DNA of 34,728 bases from an uncultured Clostridia bacterium. Its GTDB lineage: Bacteria > Bacillota > Clostridia > Oscillospirales > Oscillospiraceae. The position numbers were made by a program, and so were the translations under genes. Where the stretch lies: positions 1 to 34,728 of the forward strand of contig CAMKED010000010.1 in NCBI GenBank assembly GCA_946411475.1, written 5' to 3'. The notes beneath the pieces were generated by a model. The model worked only from the letters and a program-made list of their open reading frames with translations, was not told the DNA's origin and did no database searches. Shown in pieces: positions 16,309 to 24,195 of the stretch (position 1 is its first letter; each line of letters begins with the position of its first letter).

Positions 16309-16331
16309 AAATATCCTCCGCTTCTCGGTAC

Positions 16332-18722
16332 TCAGGCCAACTCCGCGATGGTCACGCCGTCCTCACCCTCGCCGTAGATGCCGAGGCGGAACTTCTTGAC
16401 ATGCTTGTTCTTGCGCAGCTCTTCATGCACCATCTTGCGCAGGACGCCGGTACCCTTGCCGTGGATGATGCGAACCGGGGTCAGATTGGCCATATAGGCG
16501 TTATCGAGGAAGATGGTCAGCACGGCGGAGGCTTCGAGCGCGTCCATGCCGCGCAGATCGAGCTCCATCGACTGGGCCTTATTGTTGAACTCCTTTCGGG
16601 TCTTGTCGATGAATTTTTTGACCTCGGTCGTCTCGTTTTCGAGCAGATAGACCTCGTCCGGTTTAACGTTGATTTTCATAATGCCCGCCTGGAGCTGATA
16701 GCTGCCGTCCTTGTTGACCGCCAGCACCGTAGCTTTTGTGCCGAGCTTCAAAAGCTCCACGGTATCTCCTTCTCGGATCTCGCGGCTGGGCTTGGGCCGC
16801 TCCGGTTCGCTATGCTTGGGTGCGATCTTGCTCTCCGCCTCGTTGAGCTGACGGCGCAGCTCCGCCTGACGGGCATTGACGCCCTGGGCGTCGGCGGTAT
16901 CCTTCATCTGCTTGCGAAGCTGTTTCAGCTCCTCGTAGACGGAGTTTGCCGTACGGCGGGCCTCGTCAATGATCATCTGCGCCTCGCGGCGGGCCTGGGC
17001 CTCGGCCTTTTCTTTTTCCTTCTTGATCTGGGCGTAGTATTCCTCGGACTTCTGGCGGGTGCGCAGAGTCTCCTGCTGCAAGCGCTCGGCCTCGATCCGG
17101 GCTGCCTCCATCTGCTGGCGCTGCTGCTCTAACTGATCCAGCACCTCTTCAAAGTCCAGATCATTCTGGCTGACCGTGTTCCGGGCGGAATTGATGATTT
17201 CCTCAGGCAGACCGAGGCGGCGGGAGATAGCAAAGGCGTTGGACTTGCCCGGCACGCCGATCAGCAGCTTGTAGGTGGGCTTCAGAGTCTCCACGTCAAA
17301 CTCGCAGGCGGCGTTGGTAACTCCCGCAGTTCGCATGGCATAGACCTTCAGCTCGGCATAGTGGGTCGTGGCGGCCACGCGGCTGCCGCGTCCGCGGCAG
17401 AACTCGATCAGAGAAATGGCAAGTGCCGCGCCCTCGGCAGGGTCGGTGCCTGCGCCAAGCTCGTCAAAGAGCACCAAAGAGCGCTCATTACACTGATCCA
17501 CCACCTGTACGATATTTCGCATGTGAGCGGAGAAGGTGGAAAGGCTCTGCTCGATGCTCTGCTCGTCGCCGATGTCGGCCAGGACGTTTTCAAAGACGGA
17601 GACACAGCTTCCGTCTGCGGCGGGGATATGCAGTCCGCACTCCGCCATCAGGGTCAGCAGGCCGACGGTTTTCAGTGTGACCGTCTTGCCGCCCGTGTTG
17701 GGGCCGGTGATAATCAGCGTGTCAAACTCCTTGCCGATATGGACGGAGATCGGCACCACCGTCTTGGGGTCGATCAGCGGATGTCTGGCCCGAATCAGGT
17801 TCAGAACGCCGTCGTCCCGAATCTGCGGCTCCACGGCTTTCATGCGGAAGGACAGCTTGGCCCGCGCAAAAATAGCGTCCAGGTCCACCAGAAGCGTATA
17901 ATCCTGGGAGATGGTTTCCCGGTGATTCGCTGCCTCGGCGGAGAGCTCCGCGAGAATGCGCTCAATTTCCTTCTTCTCGCGCAGCAGCAGCTCCCGCAGC
18001 GCATTGTTGGCGTTCACCGAGGACATGGGCTCGACGAAGAAGGTAGAGCCGGAGGAGCTGACGTCGTGGATCAGACCGGGAATCTCGTTTTTGTACTCCG
18101 CCTTGACCGGCACCACGTAGCGATCCTGCCGCAGGGTGATGATGGGGTCGCGCAGGAACTTGGCATAGGACGGAGATGTAATCAGCTTCTGGAGGCTCTC
18201 CTTGATCTTTGCGCTCTGGATGCGCATGTGGCGGCGGATGTCGGCCAACTCCGGGCTGGCAGCGTCCGCGATCTCCTCCTCGGAGAGGATGGAGCCGGTA
18301 ATGCGGTCTTCTAAGTAGCGGTTCGGCGTCAGGGCAGCGAACATCCAGTCCAGCGAGGTGTTGGCGCAGGCGCCGTCATAATACTCCTTGGCAGCCCTGG
18401 CGCAGCGCAAAACGCCAGCGATTTGCAGCAGCTCCTTAGGGCTGAGGCTGCCGCCGCGGTCGGCCCGGTCCAGGCTCATGCGCACGTCCTGCACGTCCTG
18501 GAAGGCCGGGCTGGAACGCAGGTCGATCAGGCGGCAAGCGTCGCTGGTCTGGATCTGCAAGCCGATCACGTCGTCCTTGTCGTGGATCGGGACGAGCTTG
18601 CGGCAGCGCTCCTTGGCCTCGCCGCTGACAGCAAATTCCGCAAGCTGTGTCAGCACGCGGTCCAGCTCCAATTTTTGCAGGGATTTTTCGTATAATTCTG
18701 TCATTTCGTAGGTTTCACTCAT
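16332..18722 (-). CDS. mutS2: MutS2 family endonuclease/ribosome-rescue ATPase
   Basis: A 796-residue homologue of MutS2, known to suppress recombination and, in Bacillus, to act on collided ribosomes. An N-terminal core and lever region precede the ATPase with Walker A GPNTGGKT (about residue 335) and Walker B LVLFDELGAGTDPAEG. A long charged coiled coil (about 510-640) and a linker follow. The C-terminal Smr domain carries LDLRGMDALEA and HGKGTGVLR, so the nuclease part appears intact. The ATG overlaps the recO stop by 4 bases (ATGA), with GGAG upstream. Confidence 0.96.
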   Translation of the reverse strand: MSETYEMTELYEKSLQKLELDRVLTQLAEFAVSGEAKERCRKLVPIHDKDDVIGLQIQTSDACRLIDLRSSPAFQDVQDVRMSLDRADRGGSLSPKELLQIAGVLRCARAAKEYYDGACANTSLDWMFAALTPNRYLEDRITGSILSEEEIADAASPELADIRRHMRIQSAKIKESLQKLITSPSYAKFLRDPIITLRQDRYVVPVKAEYKNEIPGLIHDVSSSGSTFFVEPMSSVNANNALRELLLREKKEIERILAELSAEAANHRETISQDYTLLVDLDAIFARAKLSFRMKAVEPQIRDDGVLNLIRARHPLIDPKTVVPISVHIGKEFDTLIITGPNTGGKTVTLKTVGLLTLMAECGLHIPAADGSCVSVFENVLADIGDEQSIEQSLSTFSAHMRNIVQVVDQCNERSLVLFDELGAGTDPAEGAALAISLIEFCRGRGSRVAATTHYAELKVYAMRTAGVTNAACEFDVETLKPTYKLLIGVPGKSNAFAISRRLGLPEEIINSARNTVSQNDLDFEEVLDQLEQQRQQMEAARIEAERLQQETLRTRQKSEEYYAQIKKEKEKAEAQARREAQMIIDEARRTANSVYEELKQLRKQMKDTADAQGVNARQAELRRQLNEAESKIAPKHSEPERPKPSREIREGDTVELLKLGTKATVLAVNKDGSYQLQAGIMKINVKPDEVYLLENETTEVKKFIDKTRKEFNNKAQSMELDLRGMDALEASAVLTIFLDNAYMANLTPVRIIHGKGTGVLRKMVHEELRKNKHVKKFRLGIYGEGEDGVTIAELA

Positions 18723-19474
18723 ATTGTTTCTCCGTAATGCAGCAGGGACTTGTAAAAGTCCAGGGTGTAAAAACTATGTTCCAGTTGTGTCATCAAATAG
18801 GCTTCGGTCAGCGCGCTCAGCGCAAGCAGGCTTTCCTCCTCCAAGCGAAAGGAAAACAGCCGCTTCGGCTCACACCATACGACGTAGCGCATGGCCATAA
18901 GCATGCCGGGGGTCAGAGGCAGGCGAATCCCGTTCTCCCCTTCCCGGCAGGCCGCGCAGGAGAGCGTCCCGCGGGACAGATCAAAACGATCCGGGGCCTC
19001 CGCCCCGCAGACCGCACAGGCCGAGAGATCCGGCTTAAAGCCCGCCAGACAGGCCAGCCGAAGCTCGAACGCTGCCTTCACCAGTGCCTGCGGCCTGCCC
19101 TGGCTTGCCAGCGCAAACAGCGCGTTGCAGAGAAGCTGCAGCAGCTCCGGGTTCGGCGCATCCTCCTGCGCCACGGCGCCGGCCGCCTGAGCAAAGTAGG
19201 AGCCGAGCGCCAGCAGCTCAATATTCTCCCGCAGCGTGCGGAATTGCTCCAAGGGCTGCGCCTCCTGTACGGCAAGCTTGCCGCGGTAGTCCTGGAGGGT
19301 AAACTCTGAGAGGGTCAAGAGCTGGCAGGCGCTTTTCAGCGGAGAGCTGCCTCGCCGGACGCCTCTGGCCTTTACGGTCAGAAGGCCGCGGTCCTTAGAG
19401 AGCAGGTCCAGGAGCTTGTCCGCCTCGTTGATCTCGACCTCCCGGAGCACAATGGCTTCGGTTTTGATAAACAT
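18719..19474 (-). CDS. recO: DNA repair protein RecO
   Basis: RecO helps RecF and RecR load RecA onto SSB-coated single-stranded DNA. The 251-residue protein starts with the typical OB-fold strand pattern (KTEAIVLREVEINEADKLLDLLSKDRG). The zinc-binding region of four cysteines is present around residue 150 (CAVCGAE and LSCAAC). The start region overlaps the tail of the yqzL-like ORF by 80 bases, and GAGGG lies only a few bases before the ATG, so initiation may depend on translation of yqzL. Confidence 0.95.
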   Translation of the reverse strand: MFIKTEAIVLREVEINEADKLLDLLSKDRGLLTVKARGVRRGSSPLKSACQLLTLSEFTLQDYRGKLAVQEAQPLEQFRTLRENIELLALGSYFAQAAGAVAQEDAPNPELLQLLCNALFALASQGRPQALVKAAFELRLACLAGFKPDLSACAVCGAEAPDRFDLSRGTLSCAACREGENGIRLPLTPGMLMAMRYVVWCEPKRLFSFRLEEESLLALSALTEAYLMTQLEHSFYTLDFYKSLLHYGETI

Positions 19475-19577
19475 GTTCCCTCACCAAGTGCAGGCGGTCC
19501 TCCGCCTGCCGGTATTTCAGATATAGTTCCGGTGAGCCGGAGCTTTCAAATATTTTCCAAAGCAGTTCAGGTTCCAT
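19395..19577 (-). CDS. yqzL: YqzL-like small protein between era and recO
   Basis: A 60-residue ORF whose first 25 residues (LLWKIFESSGSPELYLKYRQ) match the W-x2-F-x2-(S/T)G-x5-YL-x-Y pattern I know from YqzL of Bacillus subtilis, encoded at the same position between era and recO. GGGAGG lies 7 bases before the ATG, a strong site. The last 26 residues overlap the start of recO in another frame and look like low-complexity carry-over rather than conserved protein. The family is usually about 45-50 residues, so the overlap is a local oddity. Function in the family is unknown. Confidence 0.7.
   Translation of the reverse strand: MEPELLWKIFESSGSPELYLKYRQAEDRLHLVREHVYQNRSHCAPGGRDQRGGQAPGPAL
19490..19509 (-). 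other. Stem-loop just upstream of the recO start
   Basis: A perfect 8-bp stem with a 4-base loop (GCAGGCGG-AGGA-CCGCCTGC on the minus strand) inside the yqzL ORF, 15 bases before the recO ATG. It may tune translation of recO relative to yqzL; this is inference. Confidence 0.45.
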
Positions 19578-19640
19578 CGCAATGCCTCCCTTTCGGTTTC
19601 CTCAGAGATAGCATTTGCAGGCAAAGGACCGCTTATTCGT

Positions 19641-20534
19641 TCACTGGTCAGAATAGCCGAAATTGCGGATCATGTAATCGCTGTCGCGCCAGTTCTCCTT
19701 GACCTTGATCCAGGTTTGCAAATAGACCTTGGTGCCCATAAAACGCTCGCAGTCTGCCCGGGCCTGGGAGCTGATCTTTTTCAGCATCTGGCCGCCTTTG
19801 CCGATGATGATGCCCTTGTGACTGGCCTTCTCGCAGTAGATCGTGGCGTCCACGTCGATGATGCCGTTATCCCGCTCGGAAAACTTTGTGATCTCCACGG
19901 CGGTACCGTGCGGGATCTCCTTTTCCAGATTCCAGAGCATCTTTTCGCGGATGATCTCGGCAATGACCTGACGCTCAGGCTGGTCGGAGCTCATACCCTC
20001 CGGAAAGAACCAAGGCGATTCCACGGCGTAACCCTCGCAGGTTTTCAGCAGATCGTCAACGCCCTCGCCGGTCATGGCGGATATGGGAATGATCGCGTCG
20101 AAATCGAACGCGTCCTTGTAGGCGGCAAACACGGTCAGAAGCTGATCCTTGTCCTCCACCTCGTCGATTTTGTTGATGACCAGGACGGCGGGAACACCGC
20201 GCTGGCGGAACTGCGCGATCAGCGCCTCCTCCTGGGGGCCGATATTGGCAATCGGCTCCACCAGCAGAAGCACCAGATCCACGTCAGCGACGGATTCCTC
20301 CACGACAGAGACCATGTAGTCGCCGAGCTTGGTTCTGGGACGGTGAAAGCCCGGCGTATCCATAAAGACGAACTGTGTTTCGCCCCGATTCAGAATGCCG
20401 CAGATGCGGTTCCGGGTGGTCTGGGGCTTATTGGAAACAATGGCCACCTTTTCCCCGACGATGGTGTTGGTCAGGGTGGACTTGCCCACGTTGGGCCGTC
20501 CGCAAATGGCAATCATAGCGGATTTGGTGTTCAT
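19641..20534 (-). CDS. era: GTPase Era
   Basis: Era is the essential GTPase that binds the 3' end of 16S rRNA during 30S maturation. The 297-residue protein shows G1 GRPNVGKST, G3 DTPGFHRPR, G4 NKID and G5 SAMTGEG. The C-terminal KH domain has the GxxG-type loop in IIIGKGGQMLKKI. Length is normal. AGGAGA lies 5 bases before the ATG. It follows the GNAT gene and precedes yqzL and recO, the usual Firmicute arrangement. Confidence 0.97.
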   Translation of the reverse strand: MNTKSAMIAICGRPNVGKSTLTNTIVGEKVAIVSNKPQTTRNRICGILNRGETQFVFMDTPGFHRPRTKLGDYMVSVVEESVADVDLVLLLVEPIANIGPQEEALIAQFRQRGVPAVLVINKIDEVEDKDQLLTVFAAYKDAFDFDAIIPISAMTGEGVDDLLKTCEGYAVESPWFFPEGMSSDQPERQVIAEIIREKMLWNLEKEIPHGTAVEITKFSERDNGIIDVDATIYCEKASHKGIIIGKGGQMLKKISSQARADCERFMGTKVYLQTWIKVKENWRDSDYMIRNFGYSDQ

Positions 20535-20561
20535 AATCTTCTCCTATGTGCATTTCGTAGT

Positions 20562-20578
20562 GGCCGGGTTCCCCGGCC
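20562..20578 (-). other. Stem-loop upstream of era
   Basis: A 7-bp GC-only stem (GGCCGGG / CCCGGCC, 3-base loop) in the 57-base gap between the acetyltransferase stop and era. No T run follows on the minus strand, so it is not a convincing terminator. Confidence 0.4.
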
Positions 20579-20582
20579 TTTG

Positions 20583-20610
20583 GTTCAGAGTTCAGGGTTC
20601 AGAATTCAGC
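20583..20610. repeat. Tandem heptanucleotide repeat (four copies)
   Basis: GTTCAGA-GTTCAGG-GTTCAGA-ATTCAGC in direct tandem, followed by a decayed unit (AAGAATTC). The minus-strand reading of this repeat provides the last four codons and the stop of the acetyltransferase gene (LNSEP end). Confidence 0.75.
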
Positions 20611-21104
20611 AAGAATTCAAAAAATACAGCGTCTTCCGCTCTGTTTTCGTGGCCGAGCGACTGTGCGCCAAGGACGCCGCCCATGTGCTCGTAAAAGCCC
20701 ATGGCGTTGTGATTGTGCGAGTTACAACTGCAAAAGAATCTGTTGAGACCGCGGCGACGGCACTCCGCAACGGTCATCCCGAAGGCTTTTCTGCCCAGCC
20801 CCATATTCTGATATGGCGGCAAGAAATACAAGCTGTTGAGGCAAAAATCAAAGTCTTTATAGTGGCCGAAGCCGCATGGTCCAACGACAAGATAGCCGAC
20901 GCAGTCTTCTCCGTCCATGGCAAGCCAGACCTTGTTTTCCGGATTTGAAATGCGCTTGTAATCCTTTTCCGCAAAGGCCGGCAAATCATATTGGTCGATC
21001 ATCTCGTCAGGGTAGATTCCCCGATACGTCGCGTCCCAGACCTTTTTTCGGGTAGCTGCAAGGGTCGAAGCGTCTTTTTGTTCCGCGATACGAAACTCTA
21101 CCAT
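20592..21104 (-). CDS. GNAT family N-acetyltransferase
   Basis: A 170-residue acyltransferase of the GNAT superfamily. It starts VEFRIAEQKDASTLAATRKKVW, a typical first strand and helix. The acetyl-CoA pyrophosphate loop is seen as PPYQNMGLGRKAF (Q-x-x-G-x-G) at about 100. The later NSHNHNAMGFYEHMGG segment matches motif B of the amino-group acetylating class. The substrate cannot be told. I placed the start at the ATG at 21104, with AGGAG upstream; the track's version begins inside a repeat element. Both gene ends touch repeats: a palindrome upstream and heptamers at the stop. It occupies the place between ybeY and era where Firmicutes usually carry dgkA and cdd. Confidence 0.88.
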   Translation of the reverse strand: MVEFRIAEQKDASTLAATRKKVWDATYRGIYPDEMIDQYDLPAFAEKDYKRISNPENKVWLAMDGEDCVGYLVVGPCGFGHYKDFDFCLNSLYFLPPYQNMGLGRKAFGMTVAECRRRGLNRFFCSCNSHNHNAMGFYEHMGGVLGAQSLGHENRAEDAVFFEFLLNSEP

Positions 21105-21124
21105 ATAGGGAAGCTCCTCTCGGC

Positions 21125-21143
21125 GGACAAGCACTGCTTGTCC
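21125..21143. repeat. Palindromic intergenic element
   Basis: A perfect palindrome GGACAAGCA-C-TGCTTGTCC flanked by GCGGC and CTAC on the plus strand, filling most of the ybeY-acetyltransferase gap. Sequences of this type (GTAGGGACAAGC..GCTTGTCCGCC) occur as short dispersed repeats in gut Clostridia, as far as I recall; only one copy is in this window. Confidence 0.6.
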
Positions 21144-21151
21144 CTACGCTT

Positions 21152-21661
21152 TTATCGTTCCAGATCGATCTTTTTGCAGATTGCCTCTTCCCGCTCCCGC
21201 ATTTGCTTTTTCATGGGGCCCTCGTCTACGTGGTCGTAGCCCAGCAGATGCAAGATGGAATGGATGGTCAGATAGCCCAGTTCCCGCTTCGGGCTGTGGC
21301 CGAACTCCTCTGCCTGGGCCTTGGCCTTCTCATAAGAGATGGCCATATCCCCCAGGGGCAGAAGGCCGGTTTCGGGGTCCAGATACGCGGAAAGGTCCTT
21401 CGGCAGCTTTCCCGGCTCGAATTGGAACATGGGGAAGGACAGGACGTCTGTTTCCTTGTCGATCTGTCGGTAGGCCTTATTGATGGCCTTGATGGTCTGG
21501 TTGTCCGCCACAAGGACGTTGATTTCACAGGGTACGGAAACGCCCTCCGCCTCCAGGGTGGCCTCGATGCACTTTTTCAGGTGCATCCACAGGGGCAGGC
21601 GACGAATCCCCTTCTCAATCCGGAACGTTATTACAATGTTATTCTTCATGATCGGATTCAT
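21152..21661 (-). CDS. ybeY: Endoribonuclease YbeY (rRNA maturation factor)
   Basis: YbeY is a zinc-dependent RNase involved in 16S rRNA 3'-end maturation and ribosome quality control. The 169-residue protein carries the metal-binding motif HSILHLLGYDH (about 136-146) and the upstream TDVLSFPMF and LGDMAISYEKA motifs. I chose the ATG at 21661, which overlaps the phoH stop by 4 bases (ATGA); an alternative ATG lies 12 bases later. The track's longer N-terminus is the phoH tail read in another frame. Confidence 0.96.
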   Translation of the reverse strand: MNPIMKNNIVITFRIEKGIRRLPLWMHLKKCIEATLEAEGVSVPCEINVLVADNQTIKAINKAYRQIDKETDVLSFPMFQFEPGKLPKDLSAYLDPETGLLPLGDMAISYEKAKAQAEEFGHSPKRELGYLTIHSILHLLGYDHVDEGPMKKQMREREEAICKKIDLER

Positions 21662-22656
21662 CTCTTTCGGTAATTTTTCACAGGCGGCTTCTTTTCCGGG
21701 AGCGCTTTCGCGGTTTCGTATTTGTCGTAGGCCGCGACGATGCTCTGCACCAGCGCGTGGCGTACCACGTCGGAAGCCGAGAGCTTGCAAATTGCAATAT
21801 CCGGGATATTCTCCAACACCTTCAACGCTTCCTTGAGGCCGCTGGTCTTATCGGTGGGAAGGTCGATCTGCGTCACGTCGCCGGTAATGACGATCTTGGA
21901 GCCAAAGCCCAGACGGGTCAGGAACATCTTCATCTGCTCCCGGGTCGTATTCTGTGCCTCGTCCAGGATGATGAAGCTGTCGTCCAGGGTGCGGCCTCGC
22001 ATGTAGGCAAGCGGCGCGACCTCGATATTGCCCTTTTCCAGATATTTCTGATAGGTTTCGGGCCCGAGCATATCAAACAGGGCATCGTAGAGCGGACGCA
22101 GATAGGGATCCACCTTGTTTTGCAGGTCGCCGGGCAGAAAACCCAGCCGCTCCCCTGCCTCCTCAGCAGGACGGGTCAGAATGATCCGGTTCACGCTCTT
22201 CTCCCGGAATGCCGCCACGGCTGCAGCAACCGCCAGATAGGTTTTACCGGTACCGGCAGGGCCGACGCCGATCGTGATGGTGTTGTTTGCGATTGCCTTC
22301 ATATAACGCTGCTGACCAAGCGTCTTGGCCTTGATTGGCTTTCCCTTGGCGGTGATGCAGACCACGTCCTTTGCCATCTCGCCGATCTGATCCTCGTTGC
22401 CGGTGCGCACCAGGTCGATCAGATAGCGTACCTTCTGCTCGTCAATGGTCTCGCCTTTGGCGGCCAACTGCAAGAGACCCTCGATGGCCTTTCCGGCCTT
22501 TTCTGCGGCCTCGGCTTCTCCGGAGACTTTTAGCTCCGTGCCGCGATTGGTCACCTGAACGTCGAAGGTCTGTTCAATTCGTTTGACGTTTTCATCAAAA
22601 TTGCCGAACACGCTGATAATTTGCTCAATTCGTTCTGCGTTAATCAGTTTTTCCAT
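21658..22656 (-). CDS. phoH: PhoH-like ATPase (YbeZ type)
   Basis: A 332-residue PhoH-family ATPase, the partner of YbeY in many bacteria. An N-terminal KH-like region is followed by Walker A GVGPAGTGKTYLAV (about residue 133), TRPAEEAGERLGFLPGDL and Walker B FIILDEAQN. GDVTQIDLP and a basic C-terminus complete it. It probably acts as an RNA-associated ATPase or helicase. The start is set at the ATG at 22656 because GGAGAGG lies 9 bases upstream; the ATG at 22665 abuts that site. The 5' end overlaps yqfD by 17 bases. Confidence 0.95.
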   Translation of the reverse strand: MEKLINAERIEQIISVFGNFDENVKRIEQTFDVQVTNRGTELKVSGEAEAAEKAGKAIEGLLQLAAKGETIDEQKVRYLIDLVRTGNEDQIGEMAKDVVCITAKGKPIKAKTLGQQRYMKAIANNTITIGVGPAGTGKTYLAVAAAVAAFREKSVNRIILTRPAEEAGERLGFLPGDLQNKVDPYLRPLYDALFDMLGPETYQKYLEKGNIEVAPLAYMRGRTLDDSFIILDEAQNTTREQMKMFLTRLGFGSKIVITGDVTQIDLPTDKTSGLKEALKVLENIPDIAICKLSASDVVRHALVQSIVAAYDKYETAKALPEKKPPVKNYRKR

Positions 22657-23839
22657 TTTCTTCATCCTCTCCGTACAGTTCCACCGGGACGGTCTTGGAA
22701 ATCAGCTCCATGCAGTTCCAGACGCCGCGGCAGCGATAGCTGTCCTGGGTCTTTTGGGTCATAGTGGACCCGCTCTCAACACGCCCTGCAACCATCGCAG
22801 CCCGTGTCAGGCGCAGAGCCTCCGAACCAAGCAGGGCTTCTGCACAGTTCAGGTTGATCGGCAAAGGCTCCAGCGTATATTCCGACAGGGTGACTGTCTC
22901 TACCGTCAGCGGAAGCGCAAAGCCGCCCGGGATGGTCCAGGTGCTTGTTTTTATCATTTTATCACATCTGCTACCAAAAATGCTACTGTTTCCTGATATT
23001 TTTCTTCTTTTTCTTTGAAAAATGATTGTCGTACAGGTTTCGGTACGGCCTGTATACTTTTTTTGCATGGCAGAAGCAGGACAAGCCAGCTCTGAGACAC
23101 GGAGCGTATCCGCGTAGACCTCCCCCATAGCCCTGGTTGCCTGGACGTGTGTCGTCCATTCTGCAACGCCGGAAATCAGAATATCACCCGCAAGCACCTG
23201 GTCCCCCGGCTTTCGCTCCGTGAAACCATTGATGACCGAAATCTCGCGAACGATCCCGGGCCTTACGGCAATGATATGCGCTACTCCGTCCGTTTCCAGT
23301 TGCTGTTCTTCCCGTTCGCGTTCCGCCACCAGAACCGTCACAACGCCGCCCTCCCGGTTGACCGCAAGCCAGCGCAGCGCCGGGATCCGGTTCAGCATCC
23401 GGTTCTTCAGATTTTCGGAGTCCAGAGCCGGTCCCCAAGCGCCAAAGCACAGGCCCTCTTCGGATAAGGCATGCAGGATTTCCTGCTCCGGAACACGATC
23501 GTTGCCTTCCACACGCAAGAACCAGACAAAATTCTGCATGAAATACGCAAGCATGACCGCAAGCAGCAGACCGAGCGTCAGCACCGGCCTGTTGCAAAGA
23601 CGGCGCAGAACGGCCGGAAGGCCAAAGCGCTGCAGAATTGTCACCTCACACCAGGCGCGGGACGCCTCCCGAATGATTTCCTGCAGTTGGGGCTCATAGA
23701 CGCGACAGCGAAACACAAGCTCTGATTGCGTATGCAGATCCCAGAATGATAGATTCGCCGCAGTCCACCGGTTCAGGCAAAGGGCTTCGGATGCGCCGGT
23801 GACCTCAATCTCGGCAGTTCCCCGCAGATAATTCAGCAT
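22640..23839 (-). CDS. yqfD: Sporulation protein YqfD
   Basis: A 399-residue membrane-anchored protein of the YqfD family, made in the mother cell during sporulation in Bacillus and conserved in spore-forming Clostridia. The start MLNYLRGTAEIEVTGAS is typical. One transmembrane helix lies at about 86-108 (LTLGLLLAVMLAYFMQNFVWF), followed by a large beta-rich outer part. GTRP-like turns are seen in IIAVRPGIVREISVINGFTERKPGDQVLAGD. The start overlaps the yqfC stop by 7 bases. Its precise role is not settled; presence supports a spore-forming host. Confidence 0.92.
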   Translation of the reverse strand: MLNYLRGTAEIEVTGASEALCLNRWTAANLSFWDLHTQSELVFRCRVYEPQLQEIIREASRAWCEVTILQRFGLPAVLRRLCNRPVLTLGLLLAVMLAYFMQNFVWFLRVEGNDRVPEQEILHALSEEGLCFGAWGPALDSENLKNRMLNRIPALRWLAVNREGGVVTVLVAEREREEQQLETDGVAHIIAVRPGIVREISVINGFTERKPGDQVLAGDILISGVAEWTTHVQATRAMGEVYADTLRVSELACPASAMQKKYTGRTETCTTIIFQRKRRKISGNSSIFGSRCDKMIKTSTWTIPGGFALPLTVETVTLSEYTLEPLPINLNCAEALLGSEALRLTRAAMVAGRVESGSTMTQKTQDSYRCRGVWNCMELISKTVPVELYGEDEENGKTD

Positions 23840-24111
23840 AGTTCCAGCTCCACGCGCCGGATGCTTCCGTTCAGAACGATCCGTTCCCGGTTCATCCGAC
23901 GGATCAACAGTCCTGTTCCGACCACAAGTACCGGACCAAGTGTCGATGCGATTCGGACTTCGGTCTCGTCGTAAGCGATGACCCCGCGGTGATTCAAAAT
24001 CACAGCTTCAGAAACGCCTTTCAGTTCCACCACCGGAACGCCTGTCAGAATCTCTCCGGGAAAATCGGCACAGCTCAGAATCCGCTGTGTCACGTTCCTC
24101 GCATGCTTCAT
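23833..24111 (-). CDS. yqfC: Sporulation protein YqfC
   Basis: A 92-residue YabP/YqfC-family protein. The segment GEILTGVPVVELKGVSEAVILNHRGVIAYDETEVRI is the family core (strand-rich, with an NHRGV/Y-type turn). I chose the ATG at 24111, preceded by GAGGTGA with a 5-base spacer; the 94 extra residues in the ORF track are basic, unstructured read-through of the intergenic and ylbJ antisense sequence. Together with yqfD it forms the first part of the gene train. A mother-cell promoter lies plausibly just upstream. Confidence 0.9.
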   Translation of the reverse strand: MKHARNVTQRILSCADFPGEILTGVPVVELKGVSEAVILNHRGVIAYDETEVRIASTLGPVLVVGTGLLIRRMNRERIVLNGSIRRVELELC

Positions 24112-24195
24112 TGCAATCACCTCGCAAAAATTGTGGTTCAGTCTATGCAAACAAGGCGGCATACTTGCATACGCTTTCCGCAGGAGGCGGGTGAA
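24112..24195. promoter_or_regulatory. Divergent regulatory region of yqfC and ylbJ
   Basis: The 84-base gap between two divergent sporulation genes has no sigma-A consensus pair. On the minus strand GTAT-13 bases-CATAGACT resembles a sigma-E promoter (-10 consensus CATACAnT). On the plus strand CATACTT is a weaker candidate. Shared mother-cell control is inferred from family knowledge. Confidence 0.35.

Noticed and set aside
17361-18314. 317-residue plus-strand ORF
   Set aside because: Antisense of the mutS2 ATPase region.
19395-19474. Frameshift joining yqzL and recO
   Set aside because: Both proteins have proper starts and RecO has a full-length normal N-terminus, so an overlap explains the data better than a broken fusion.
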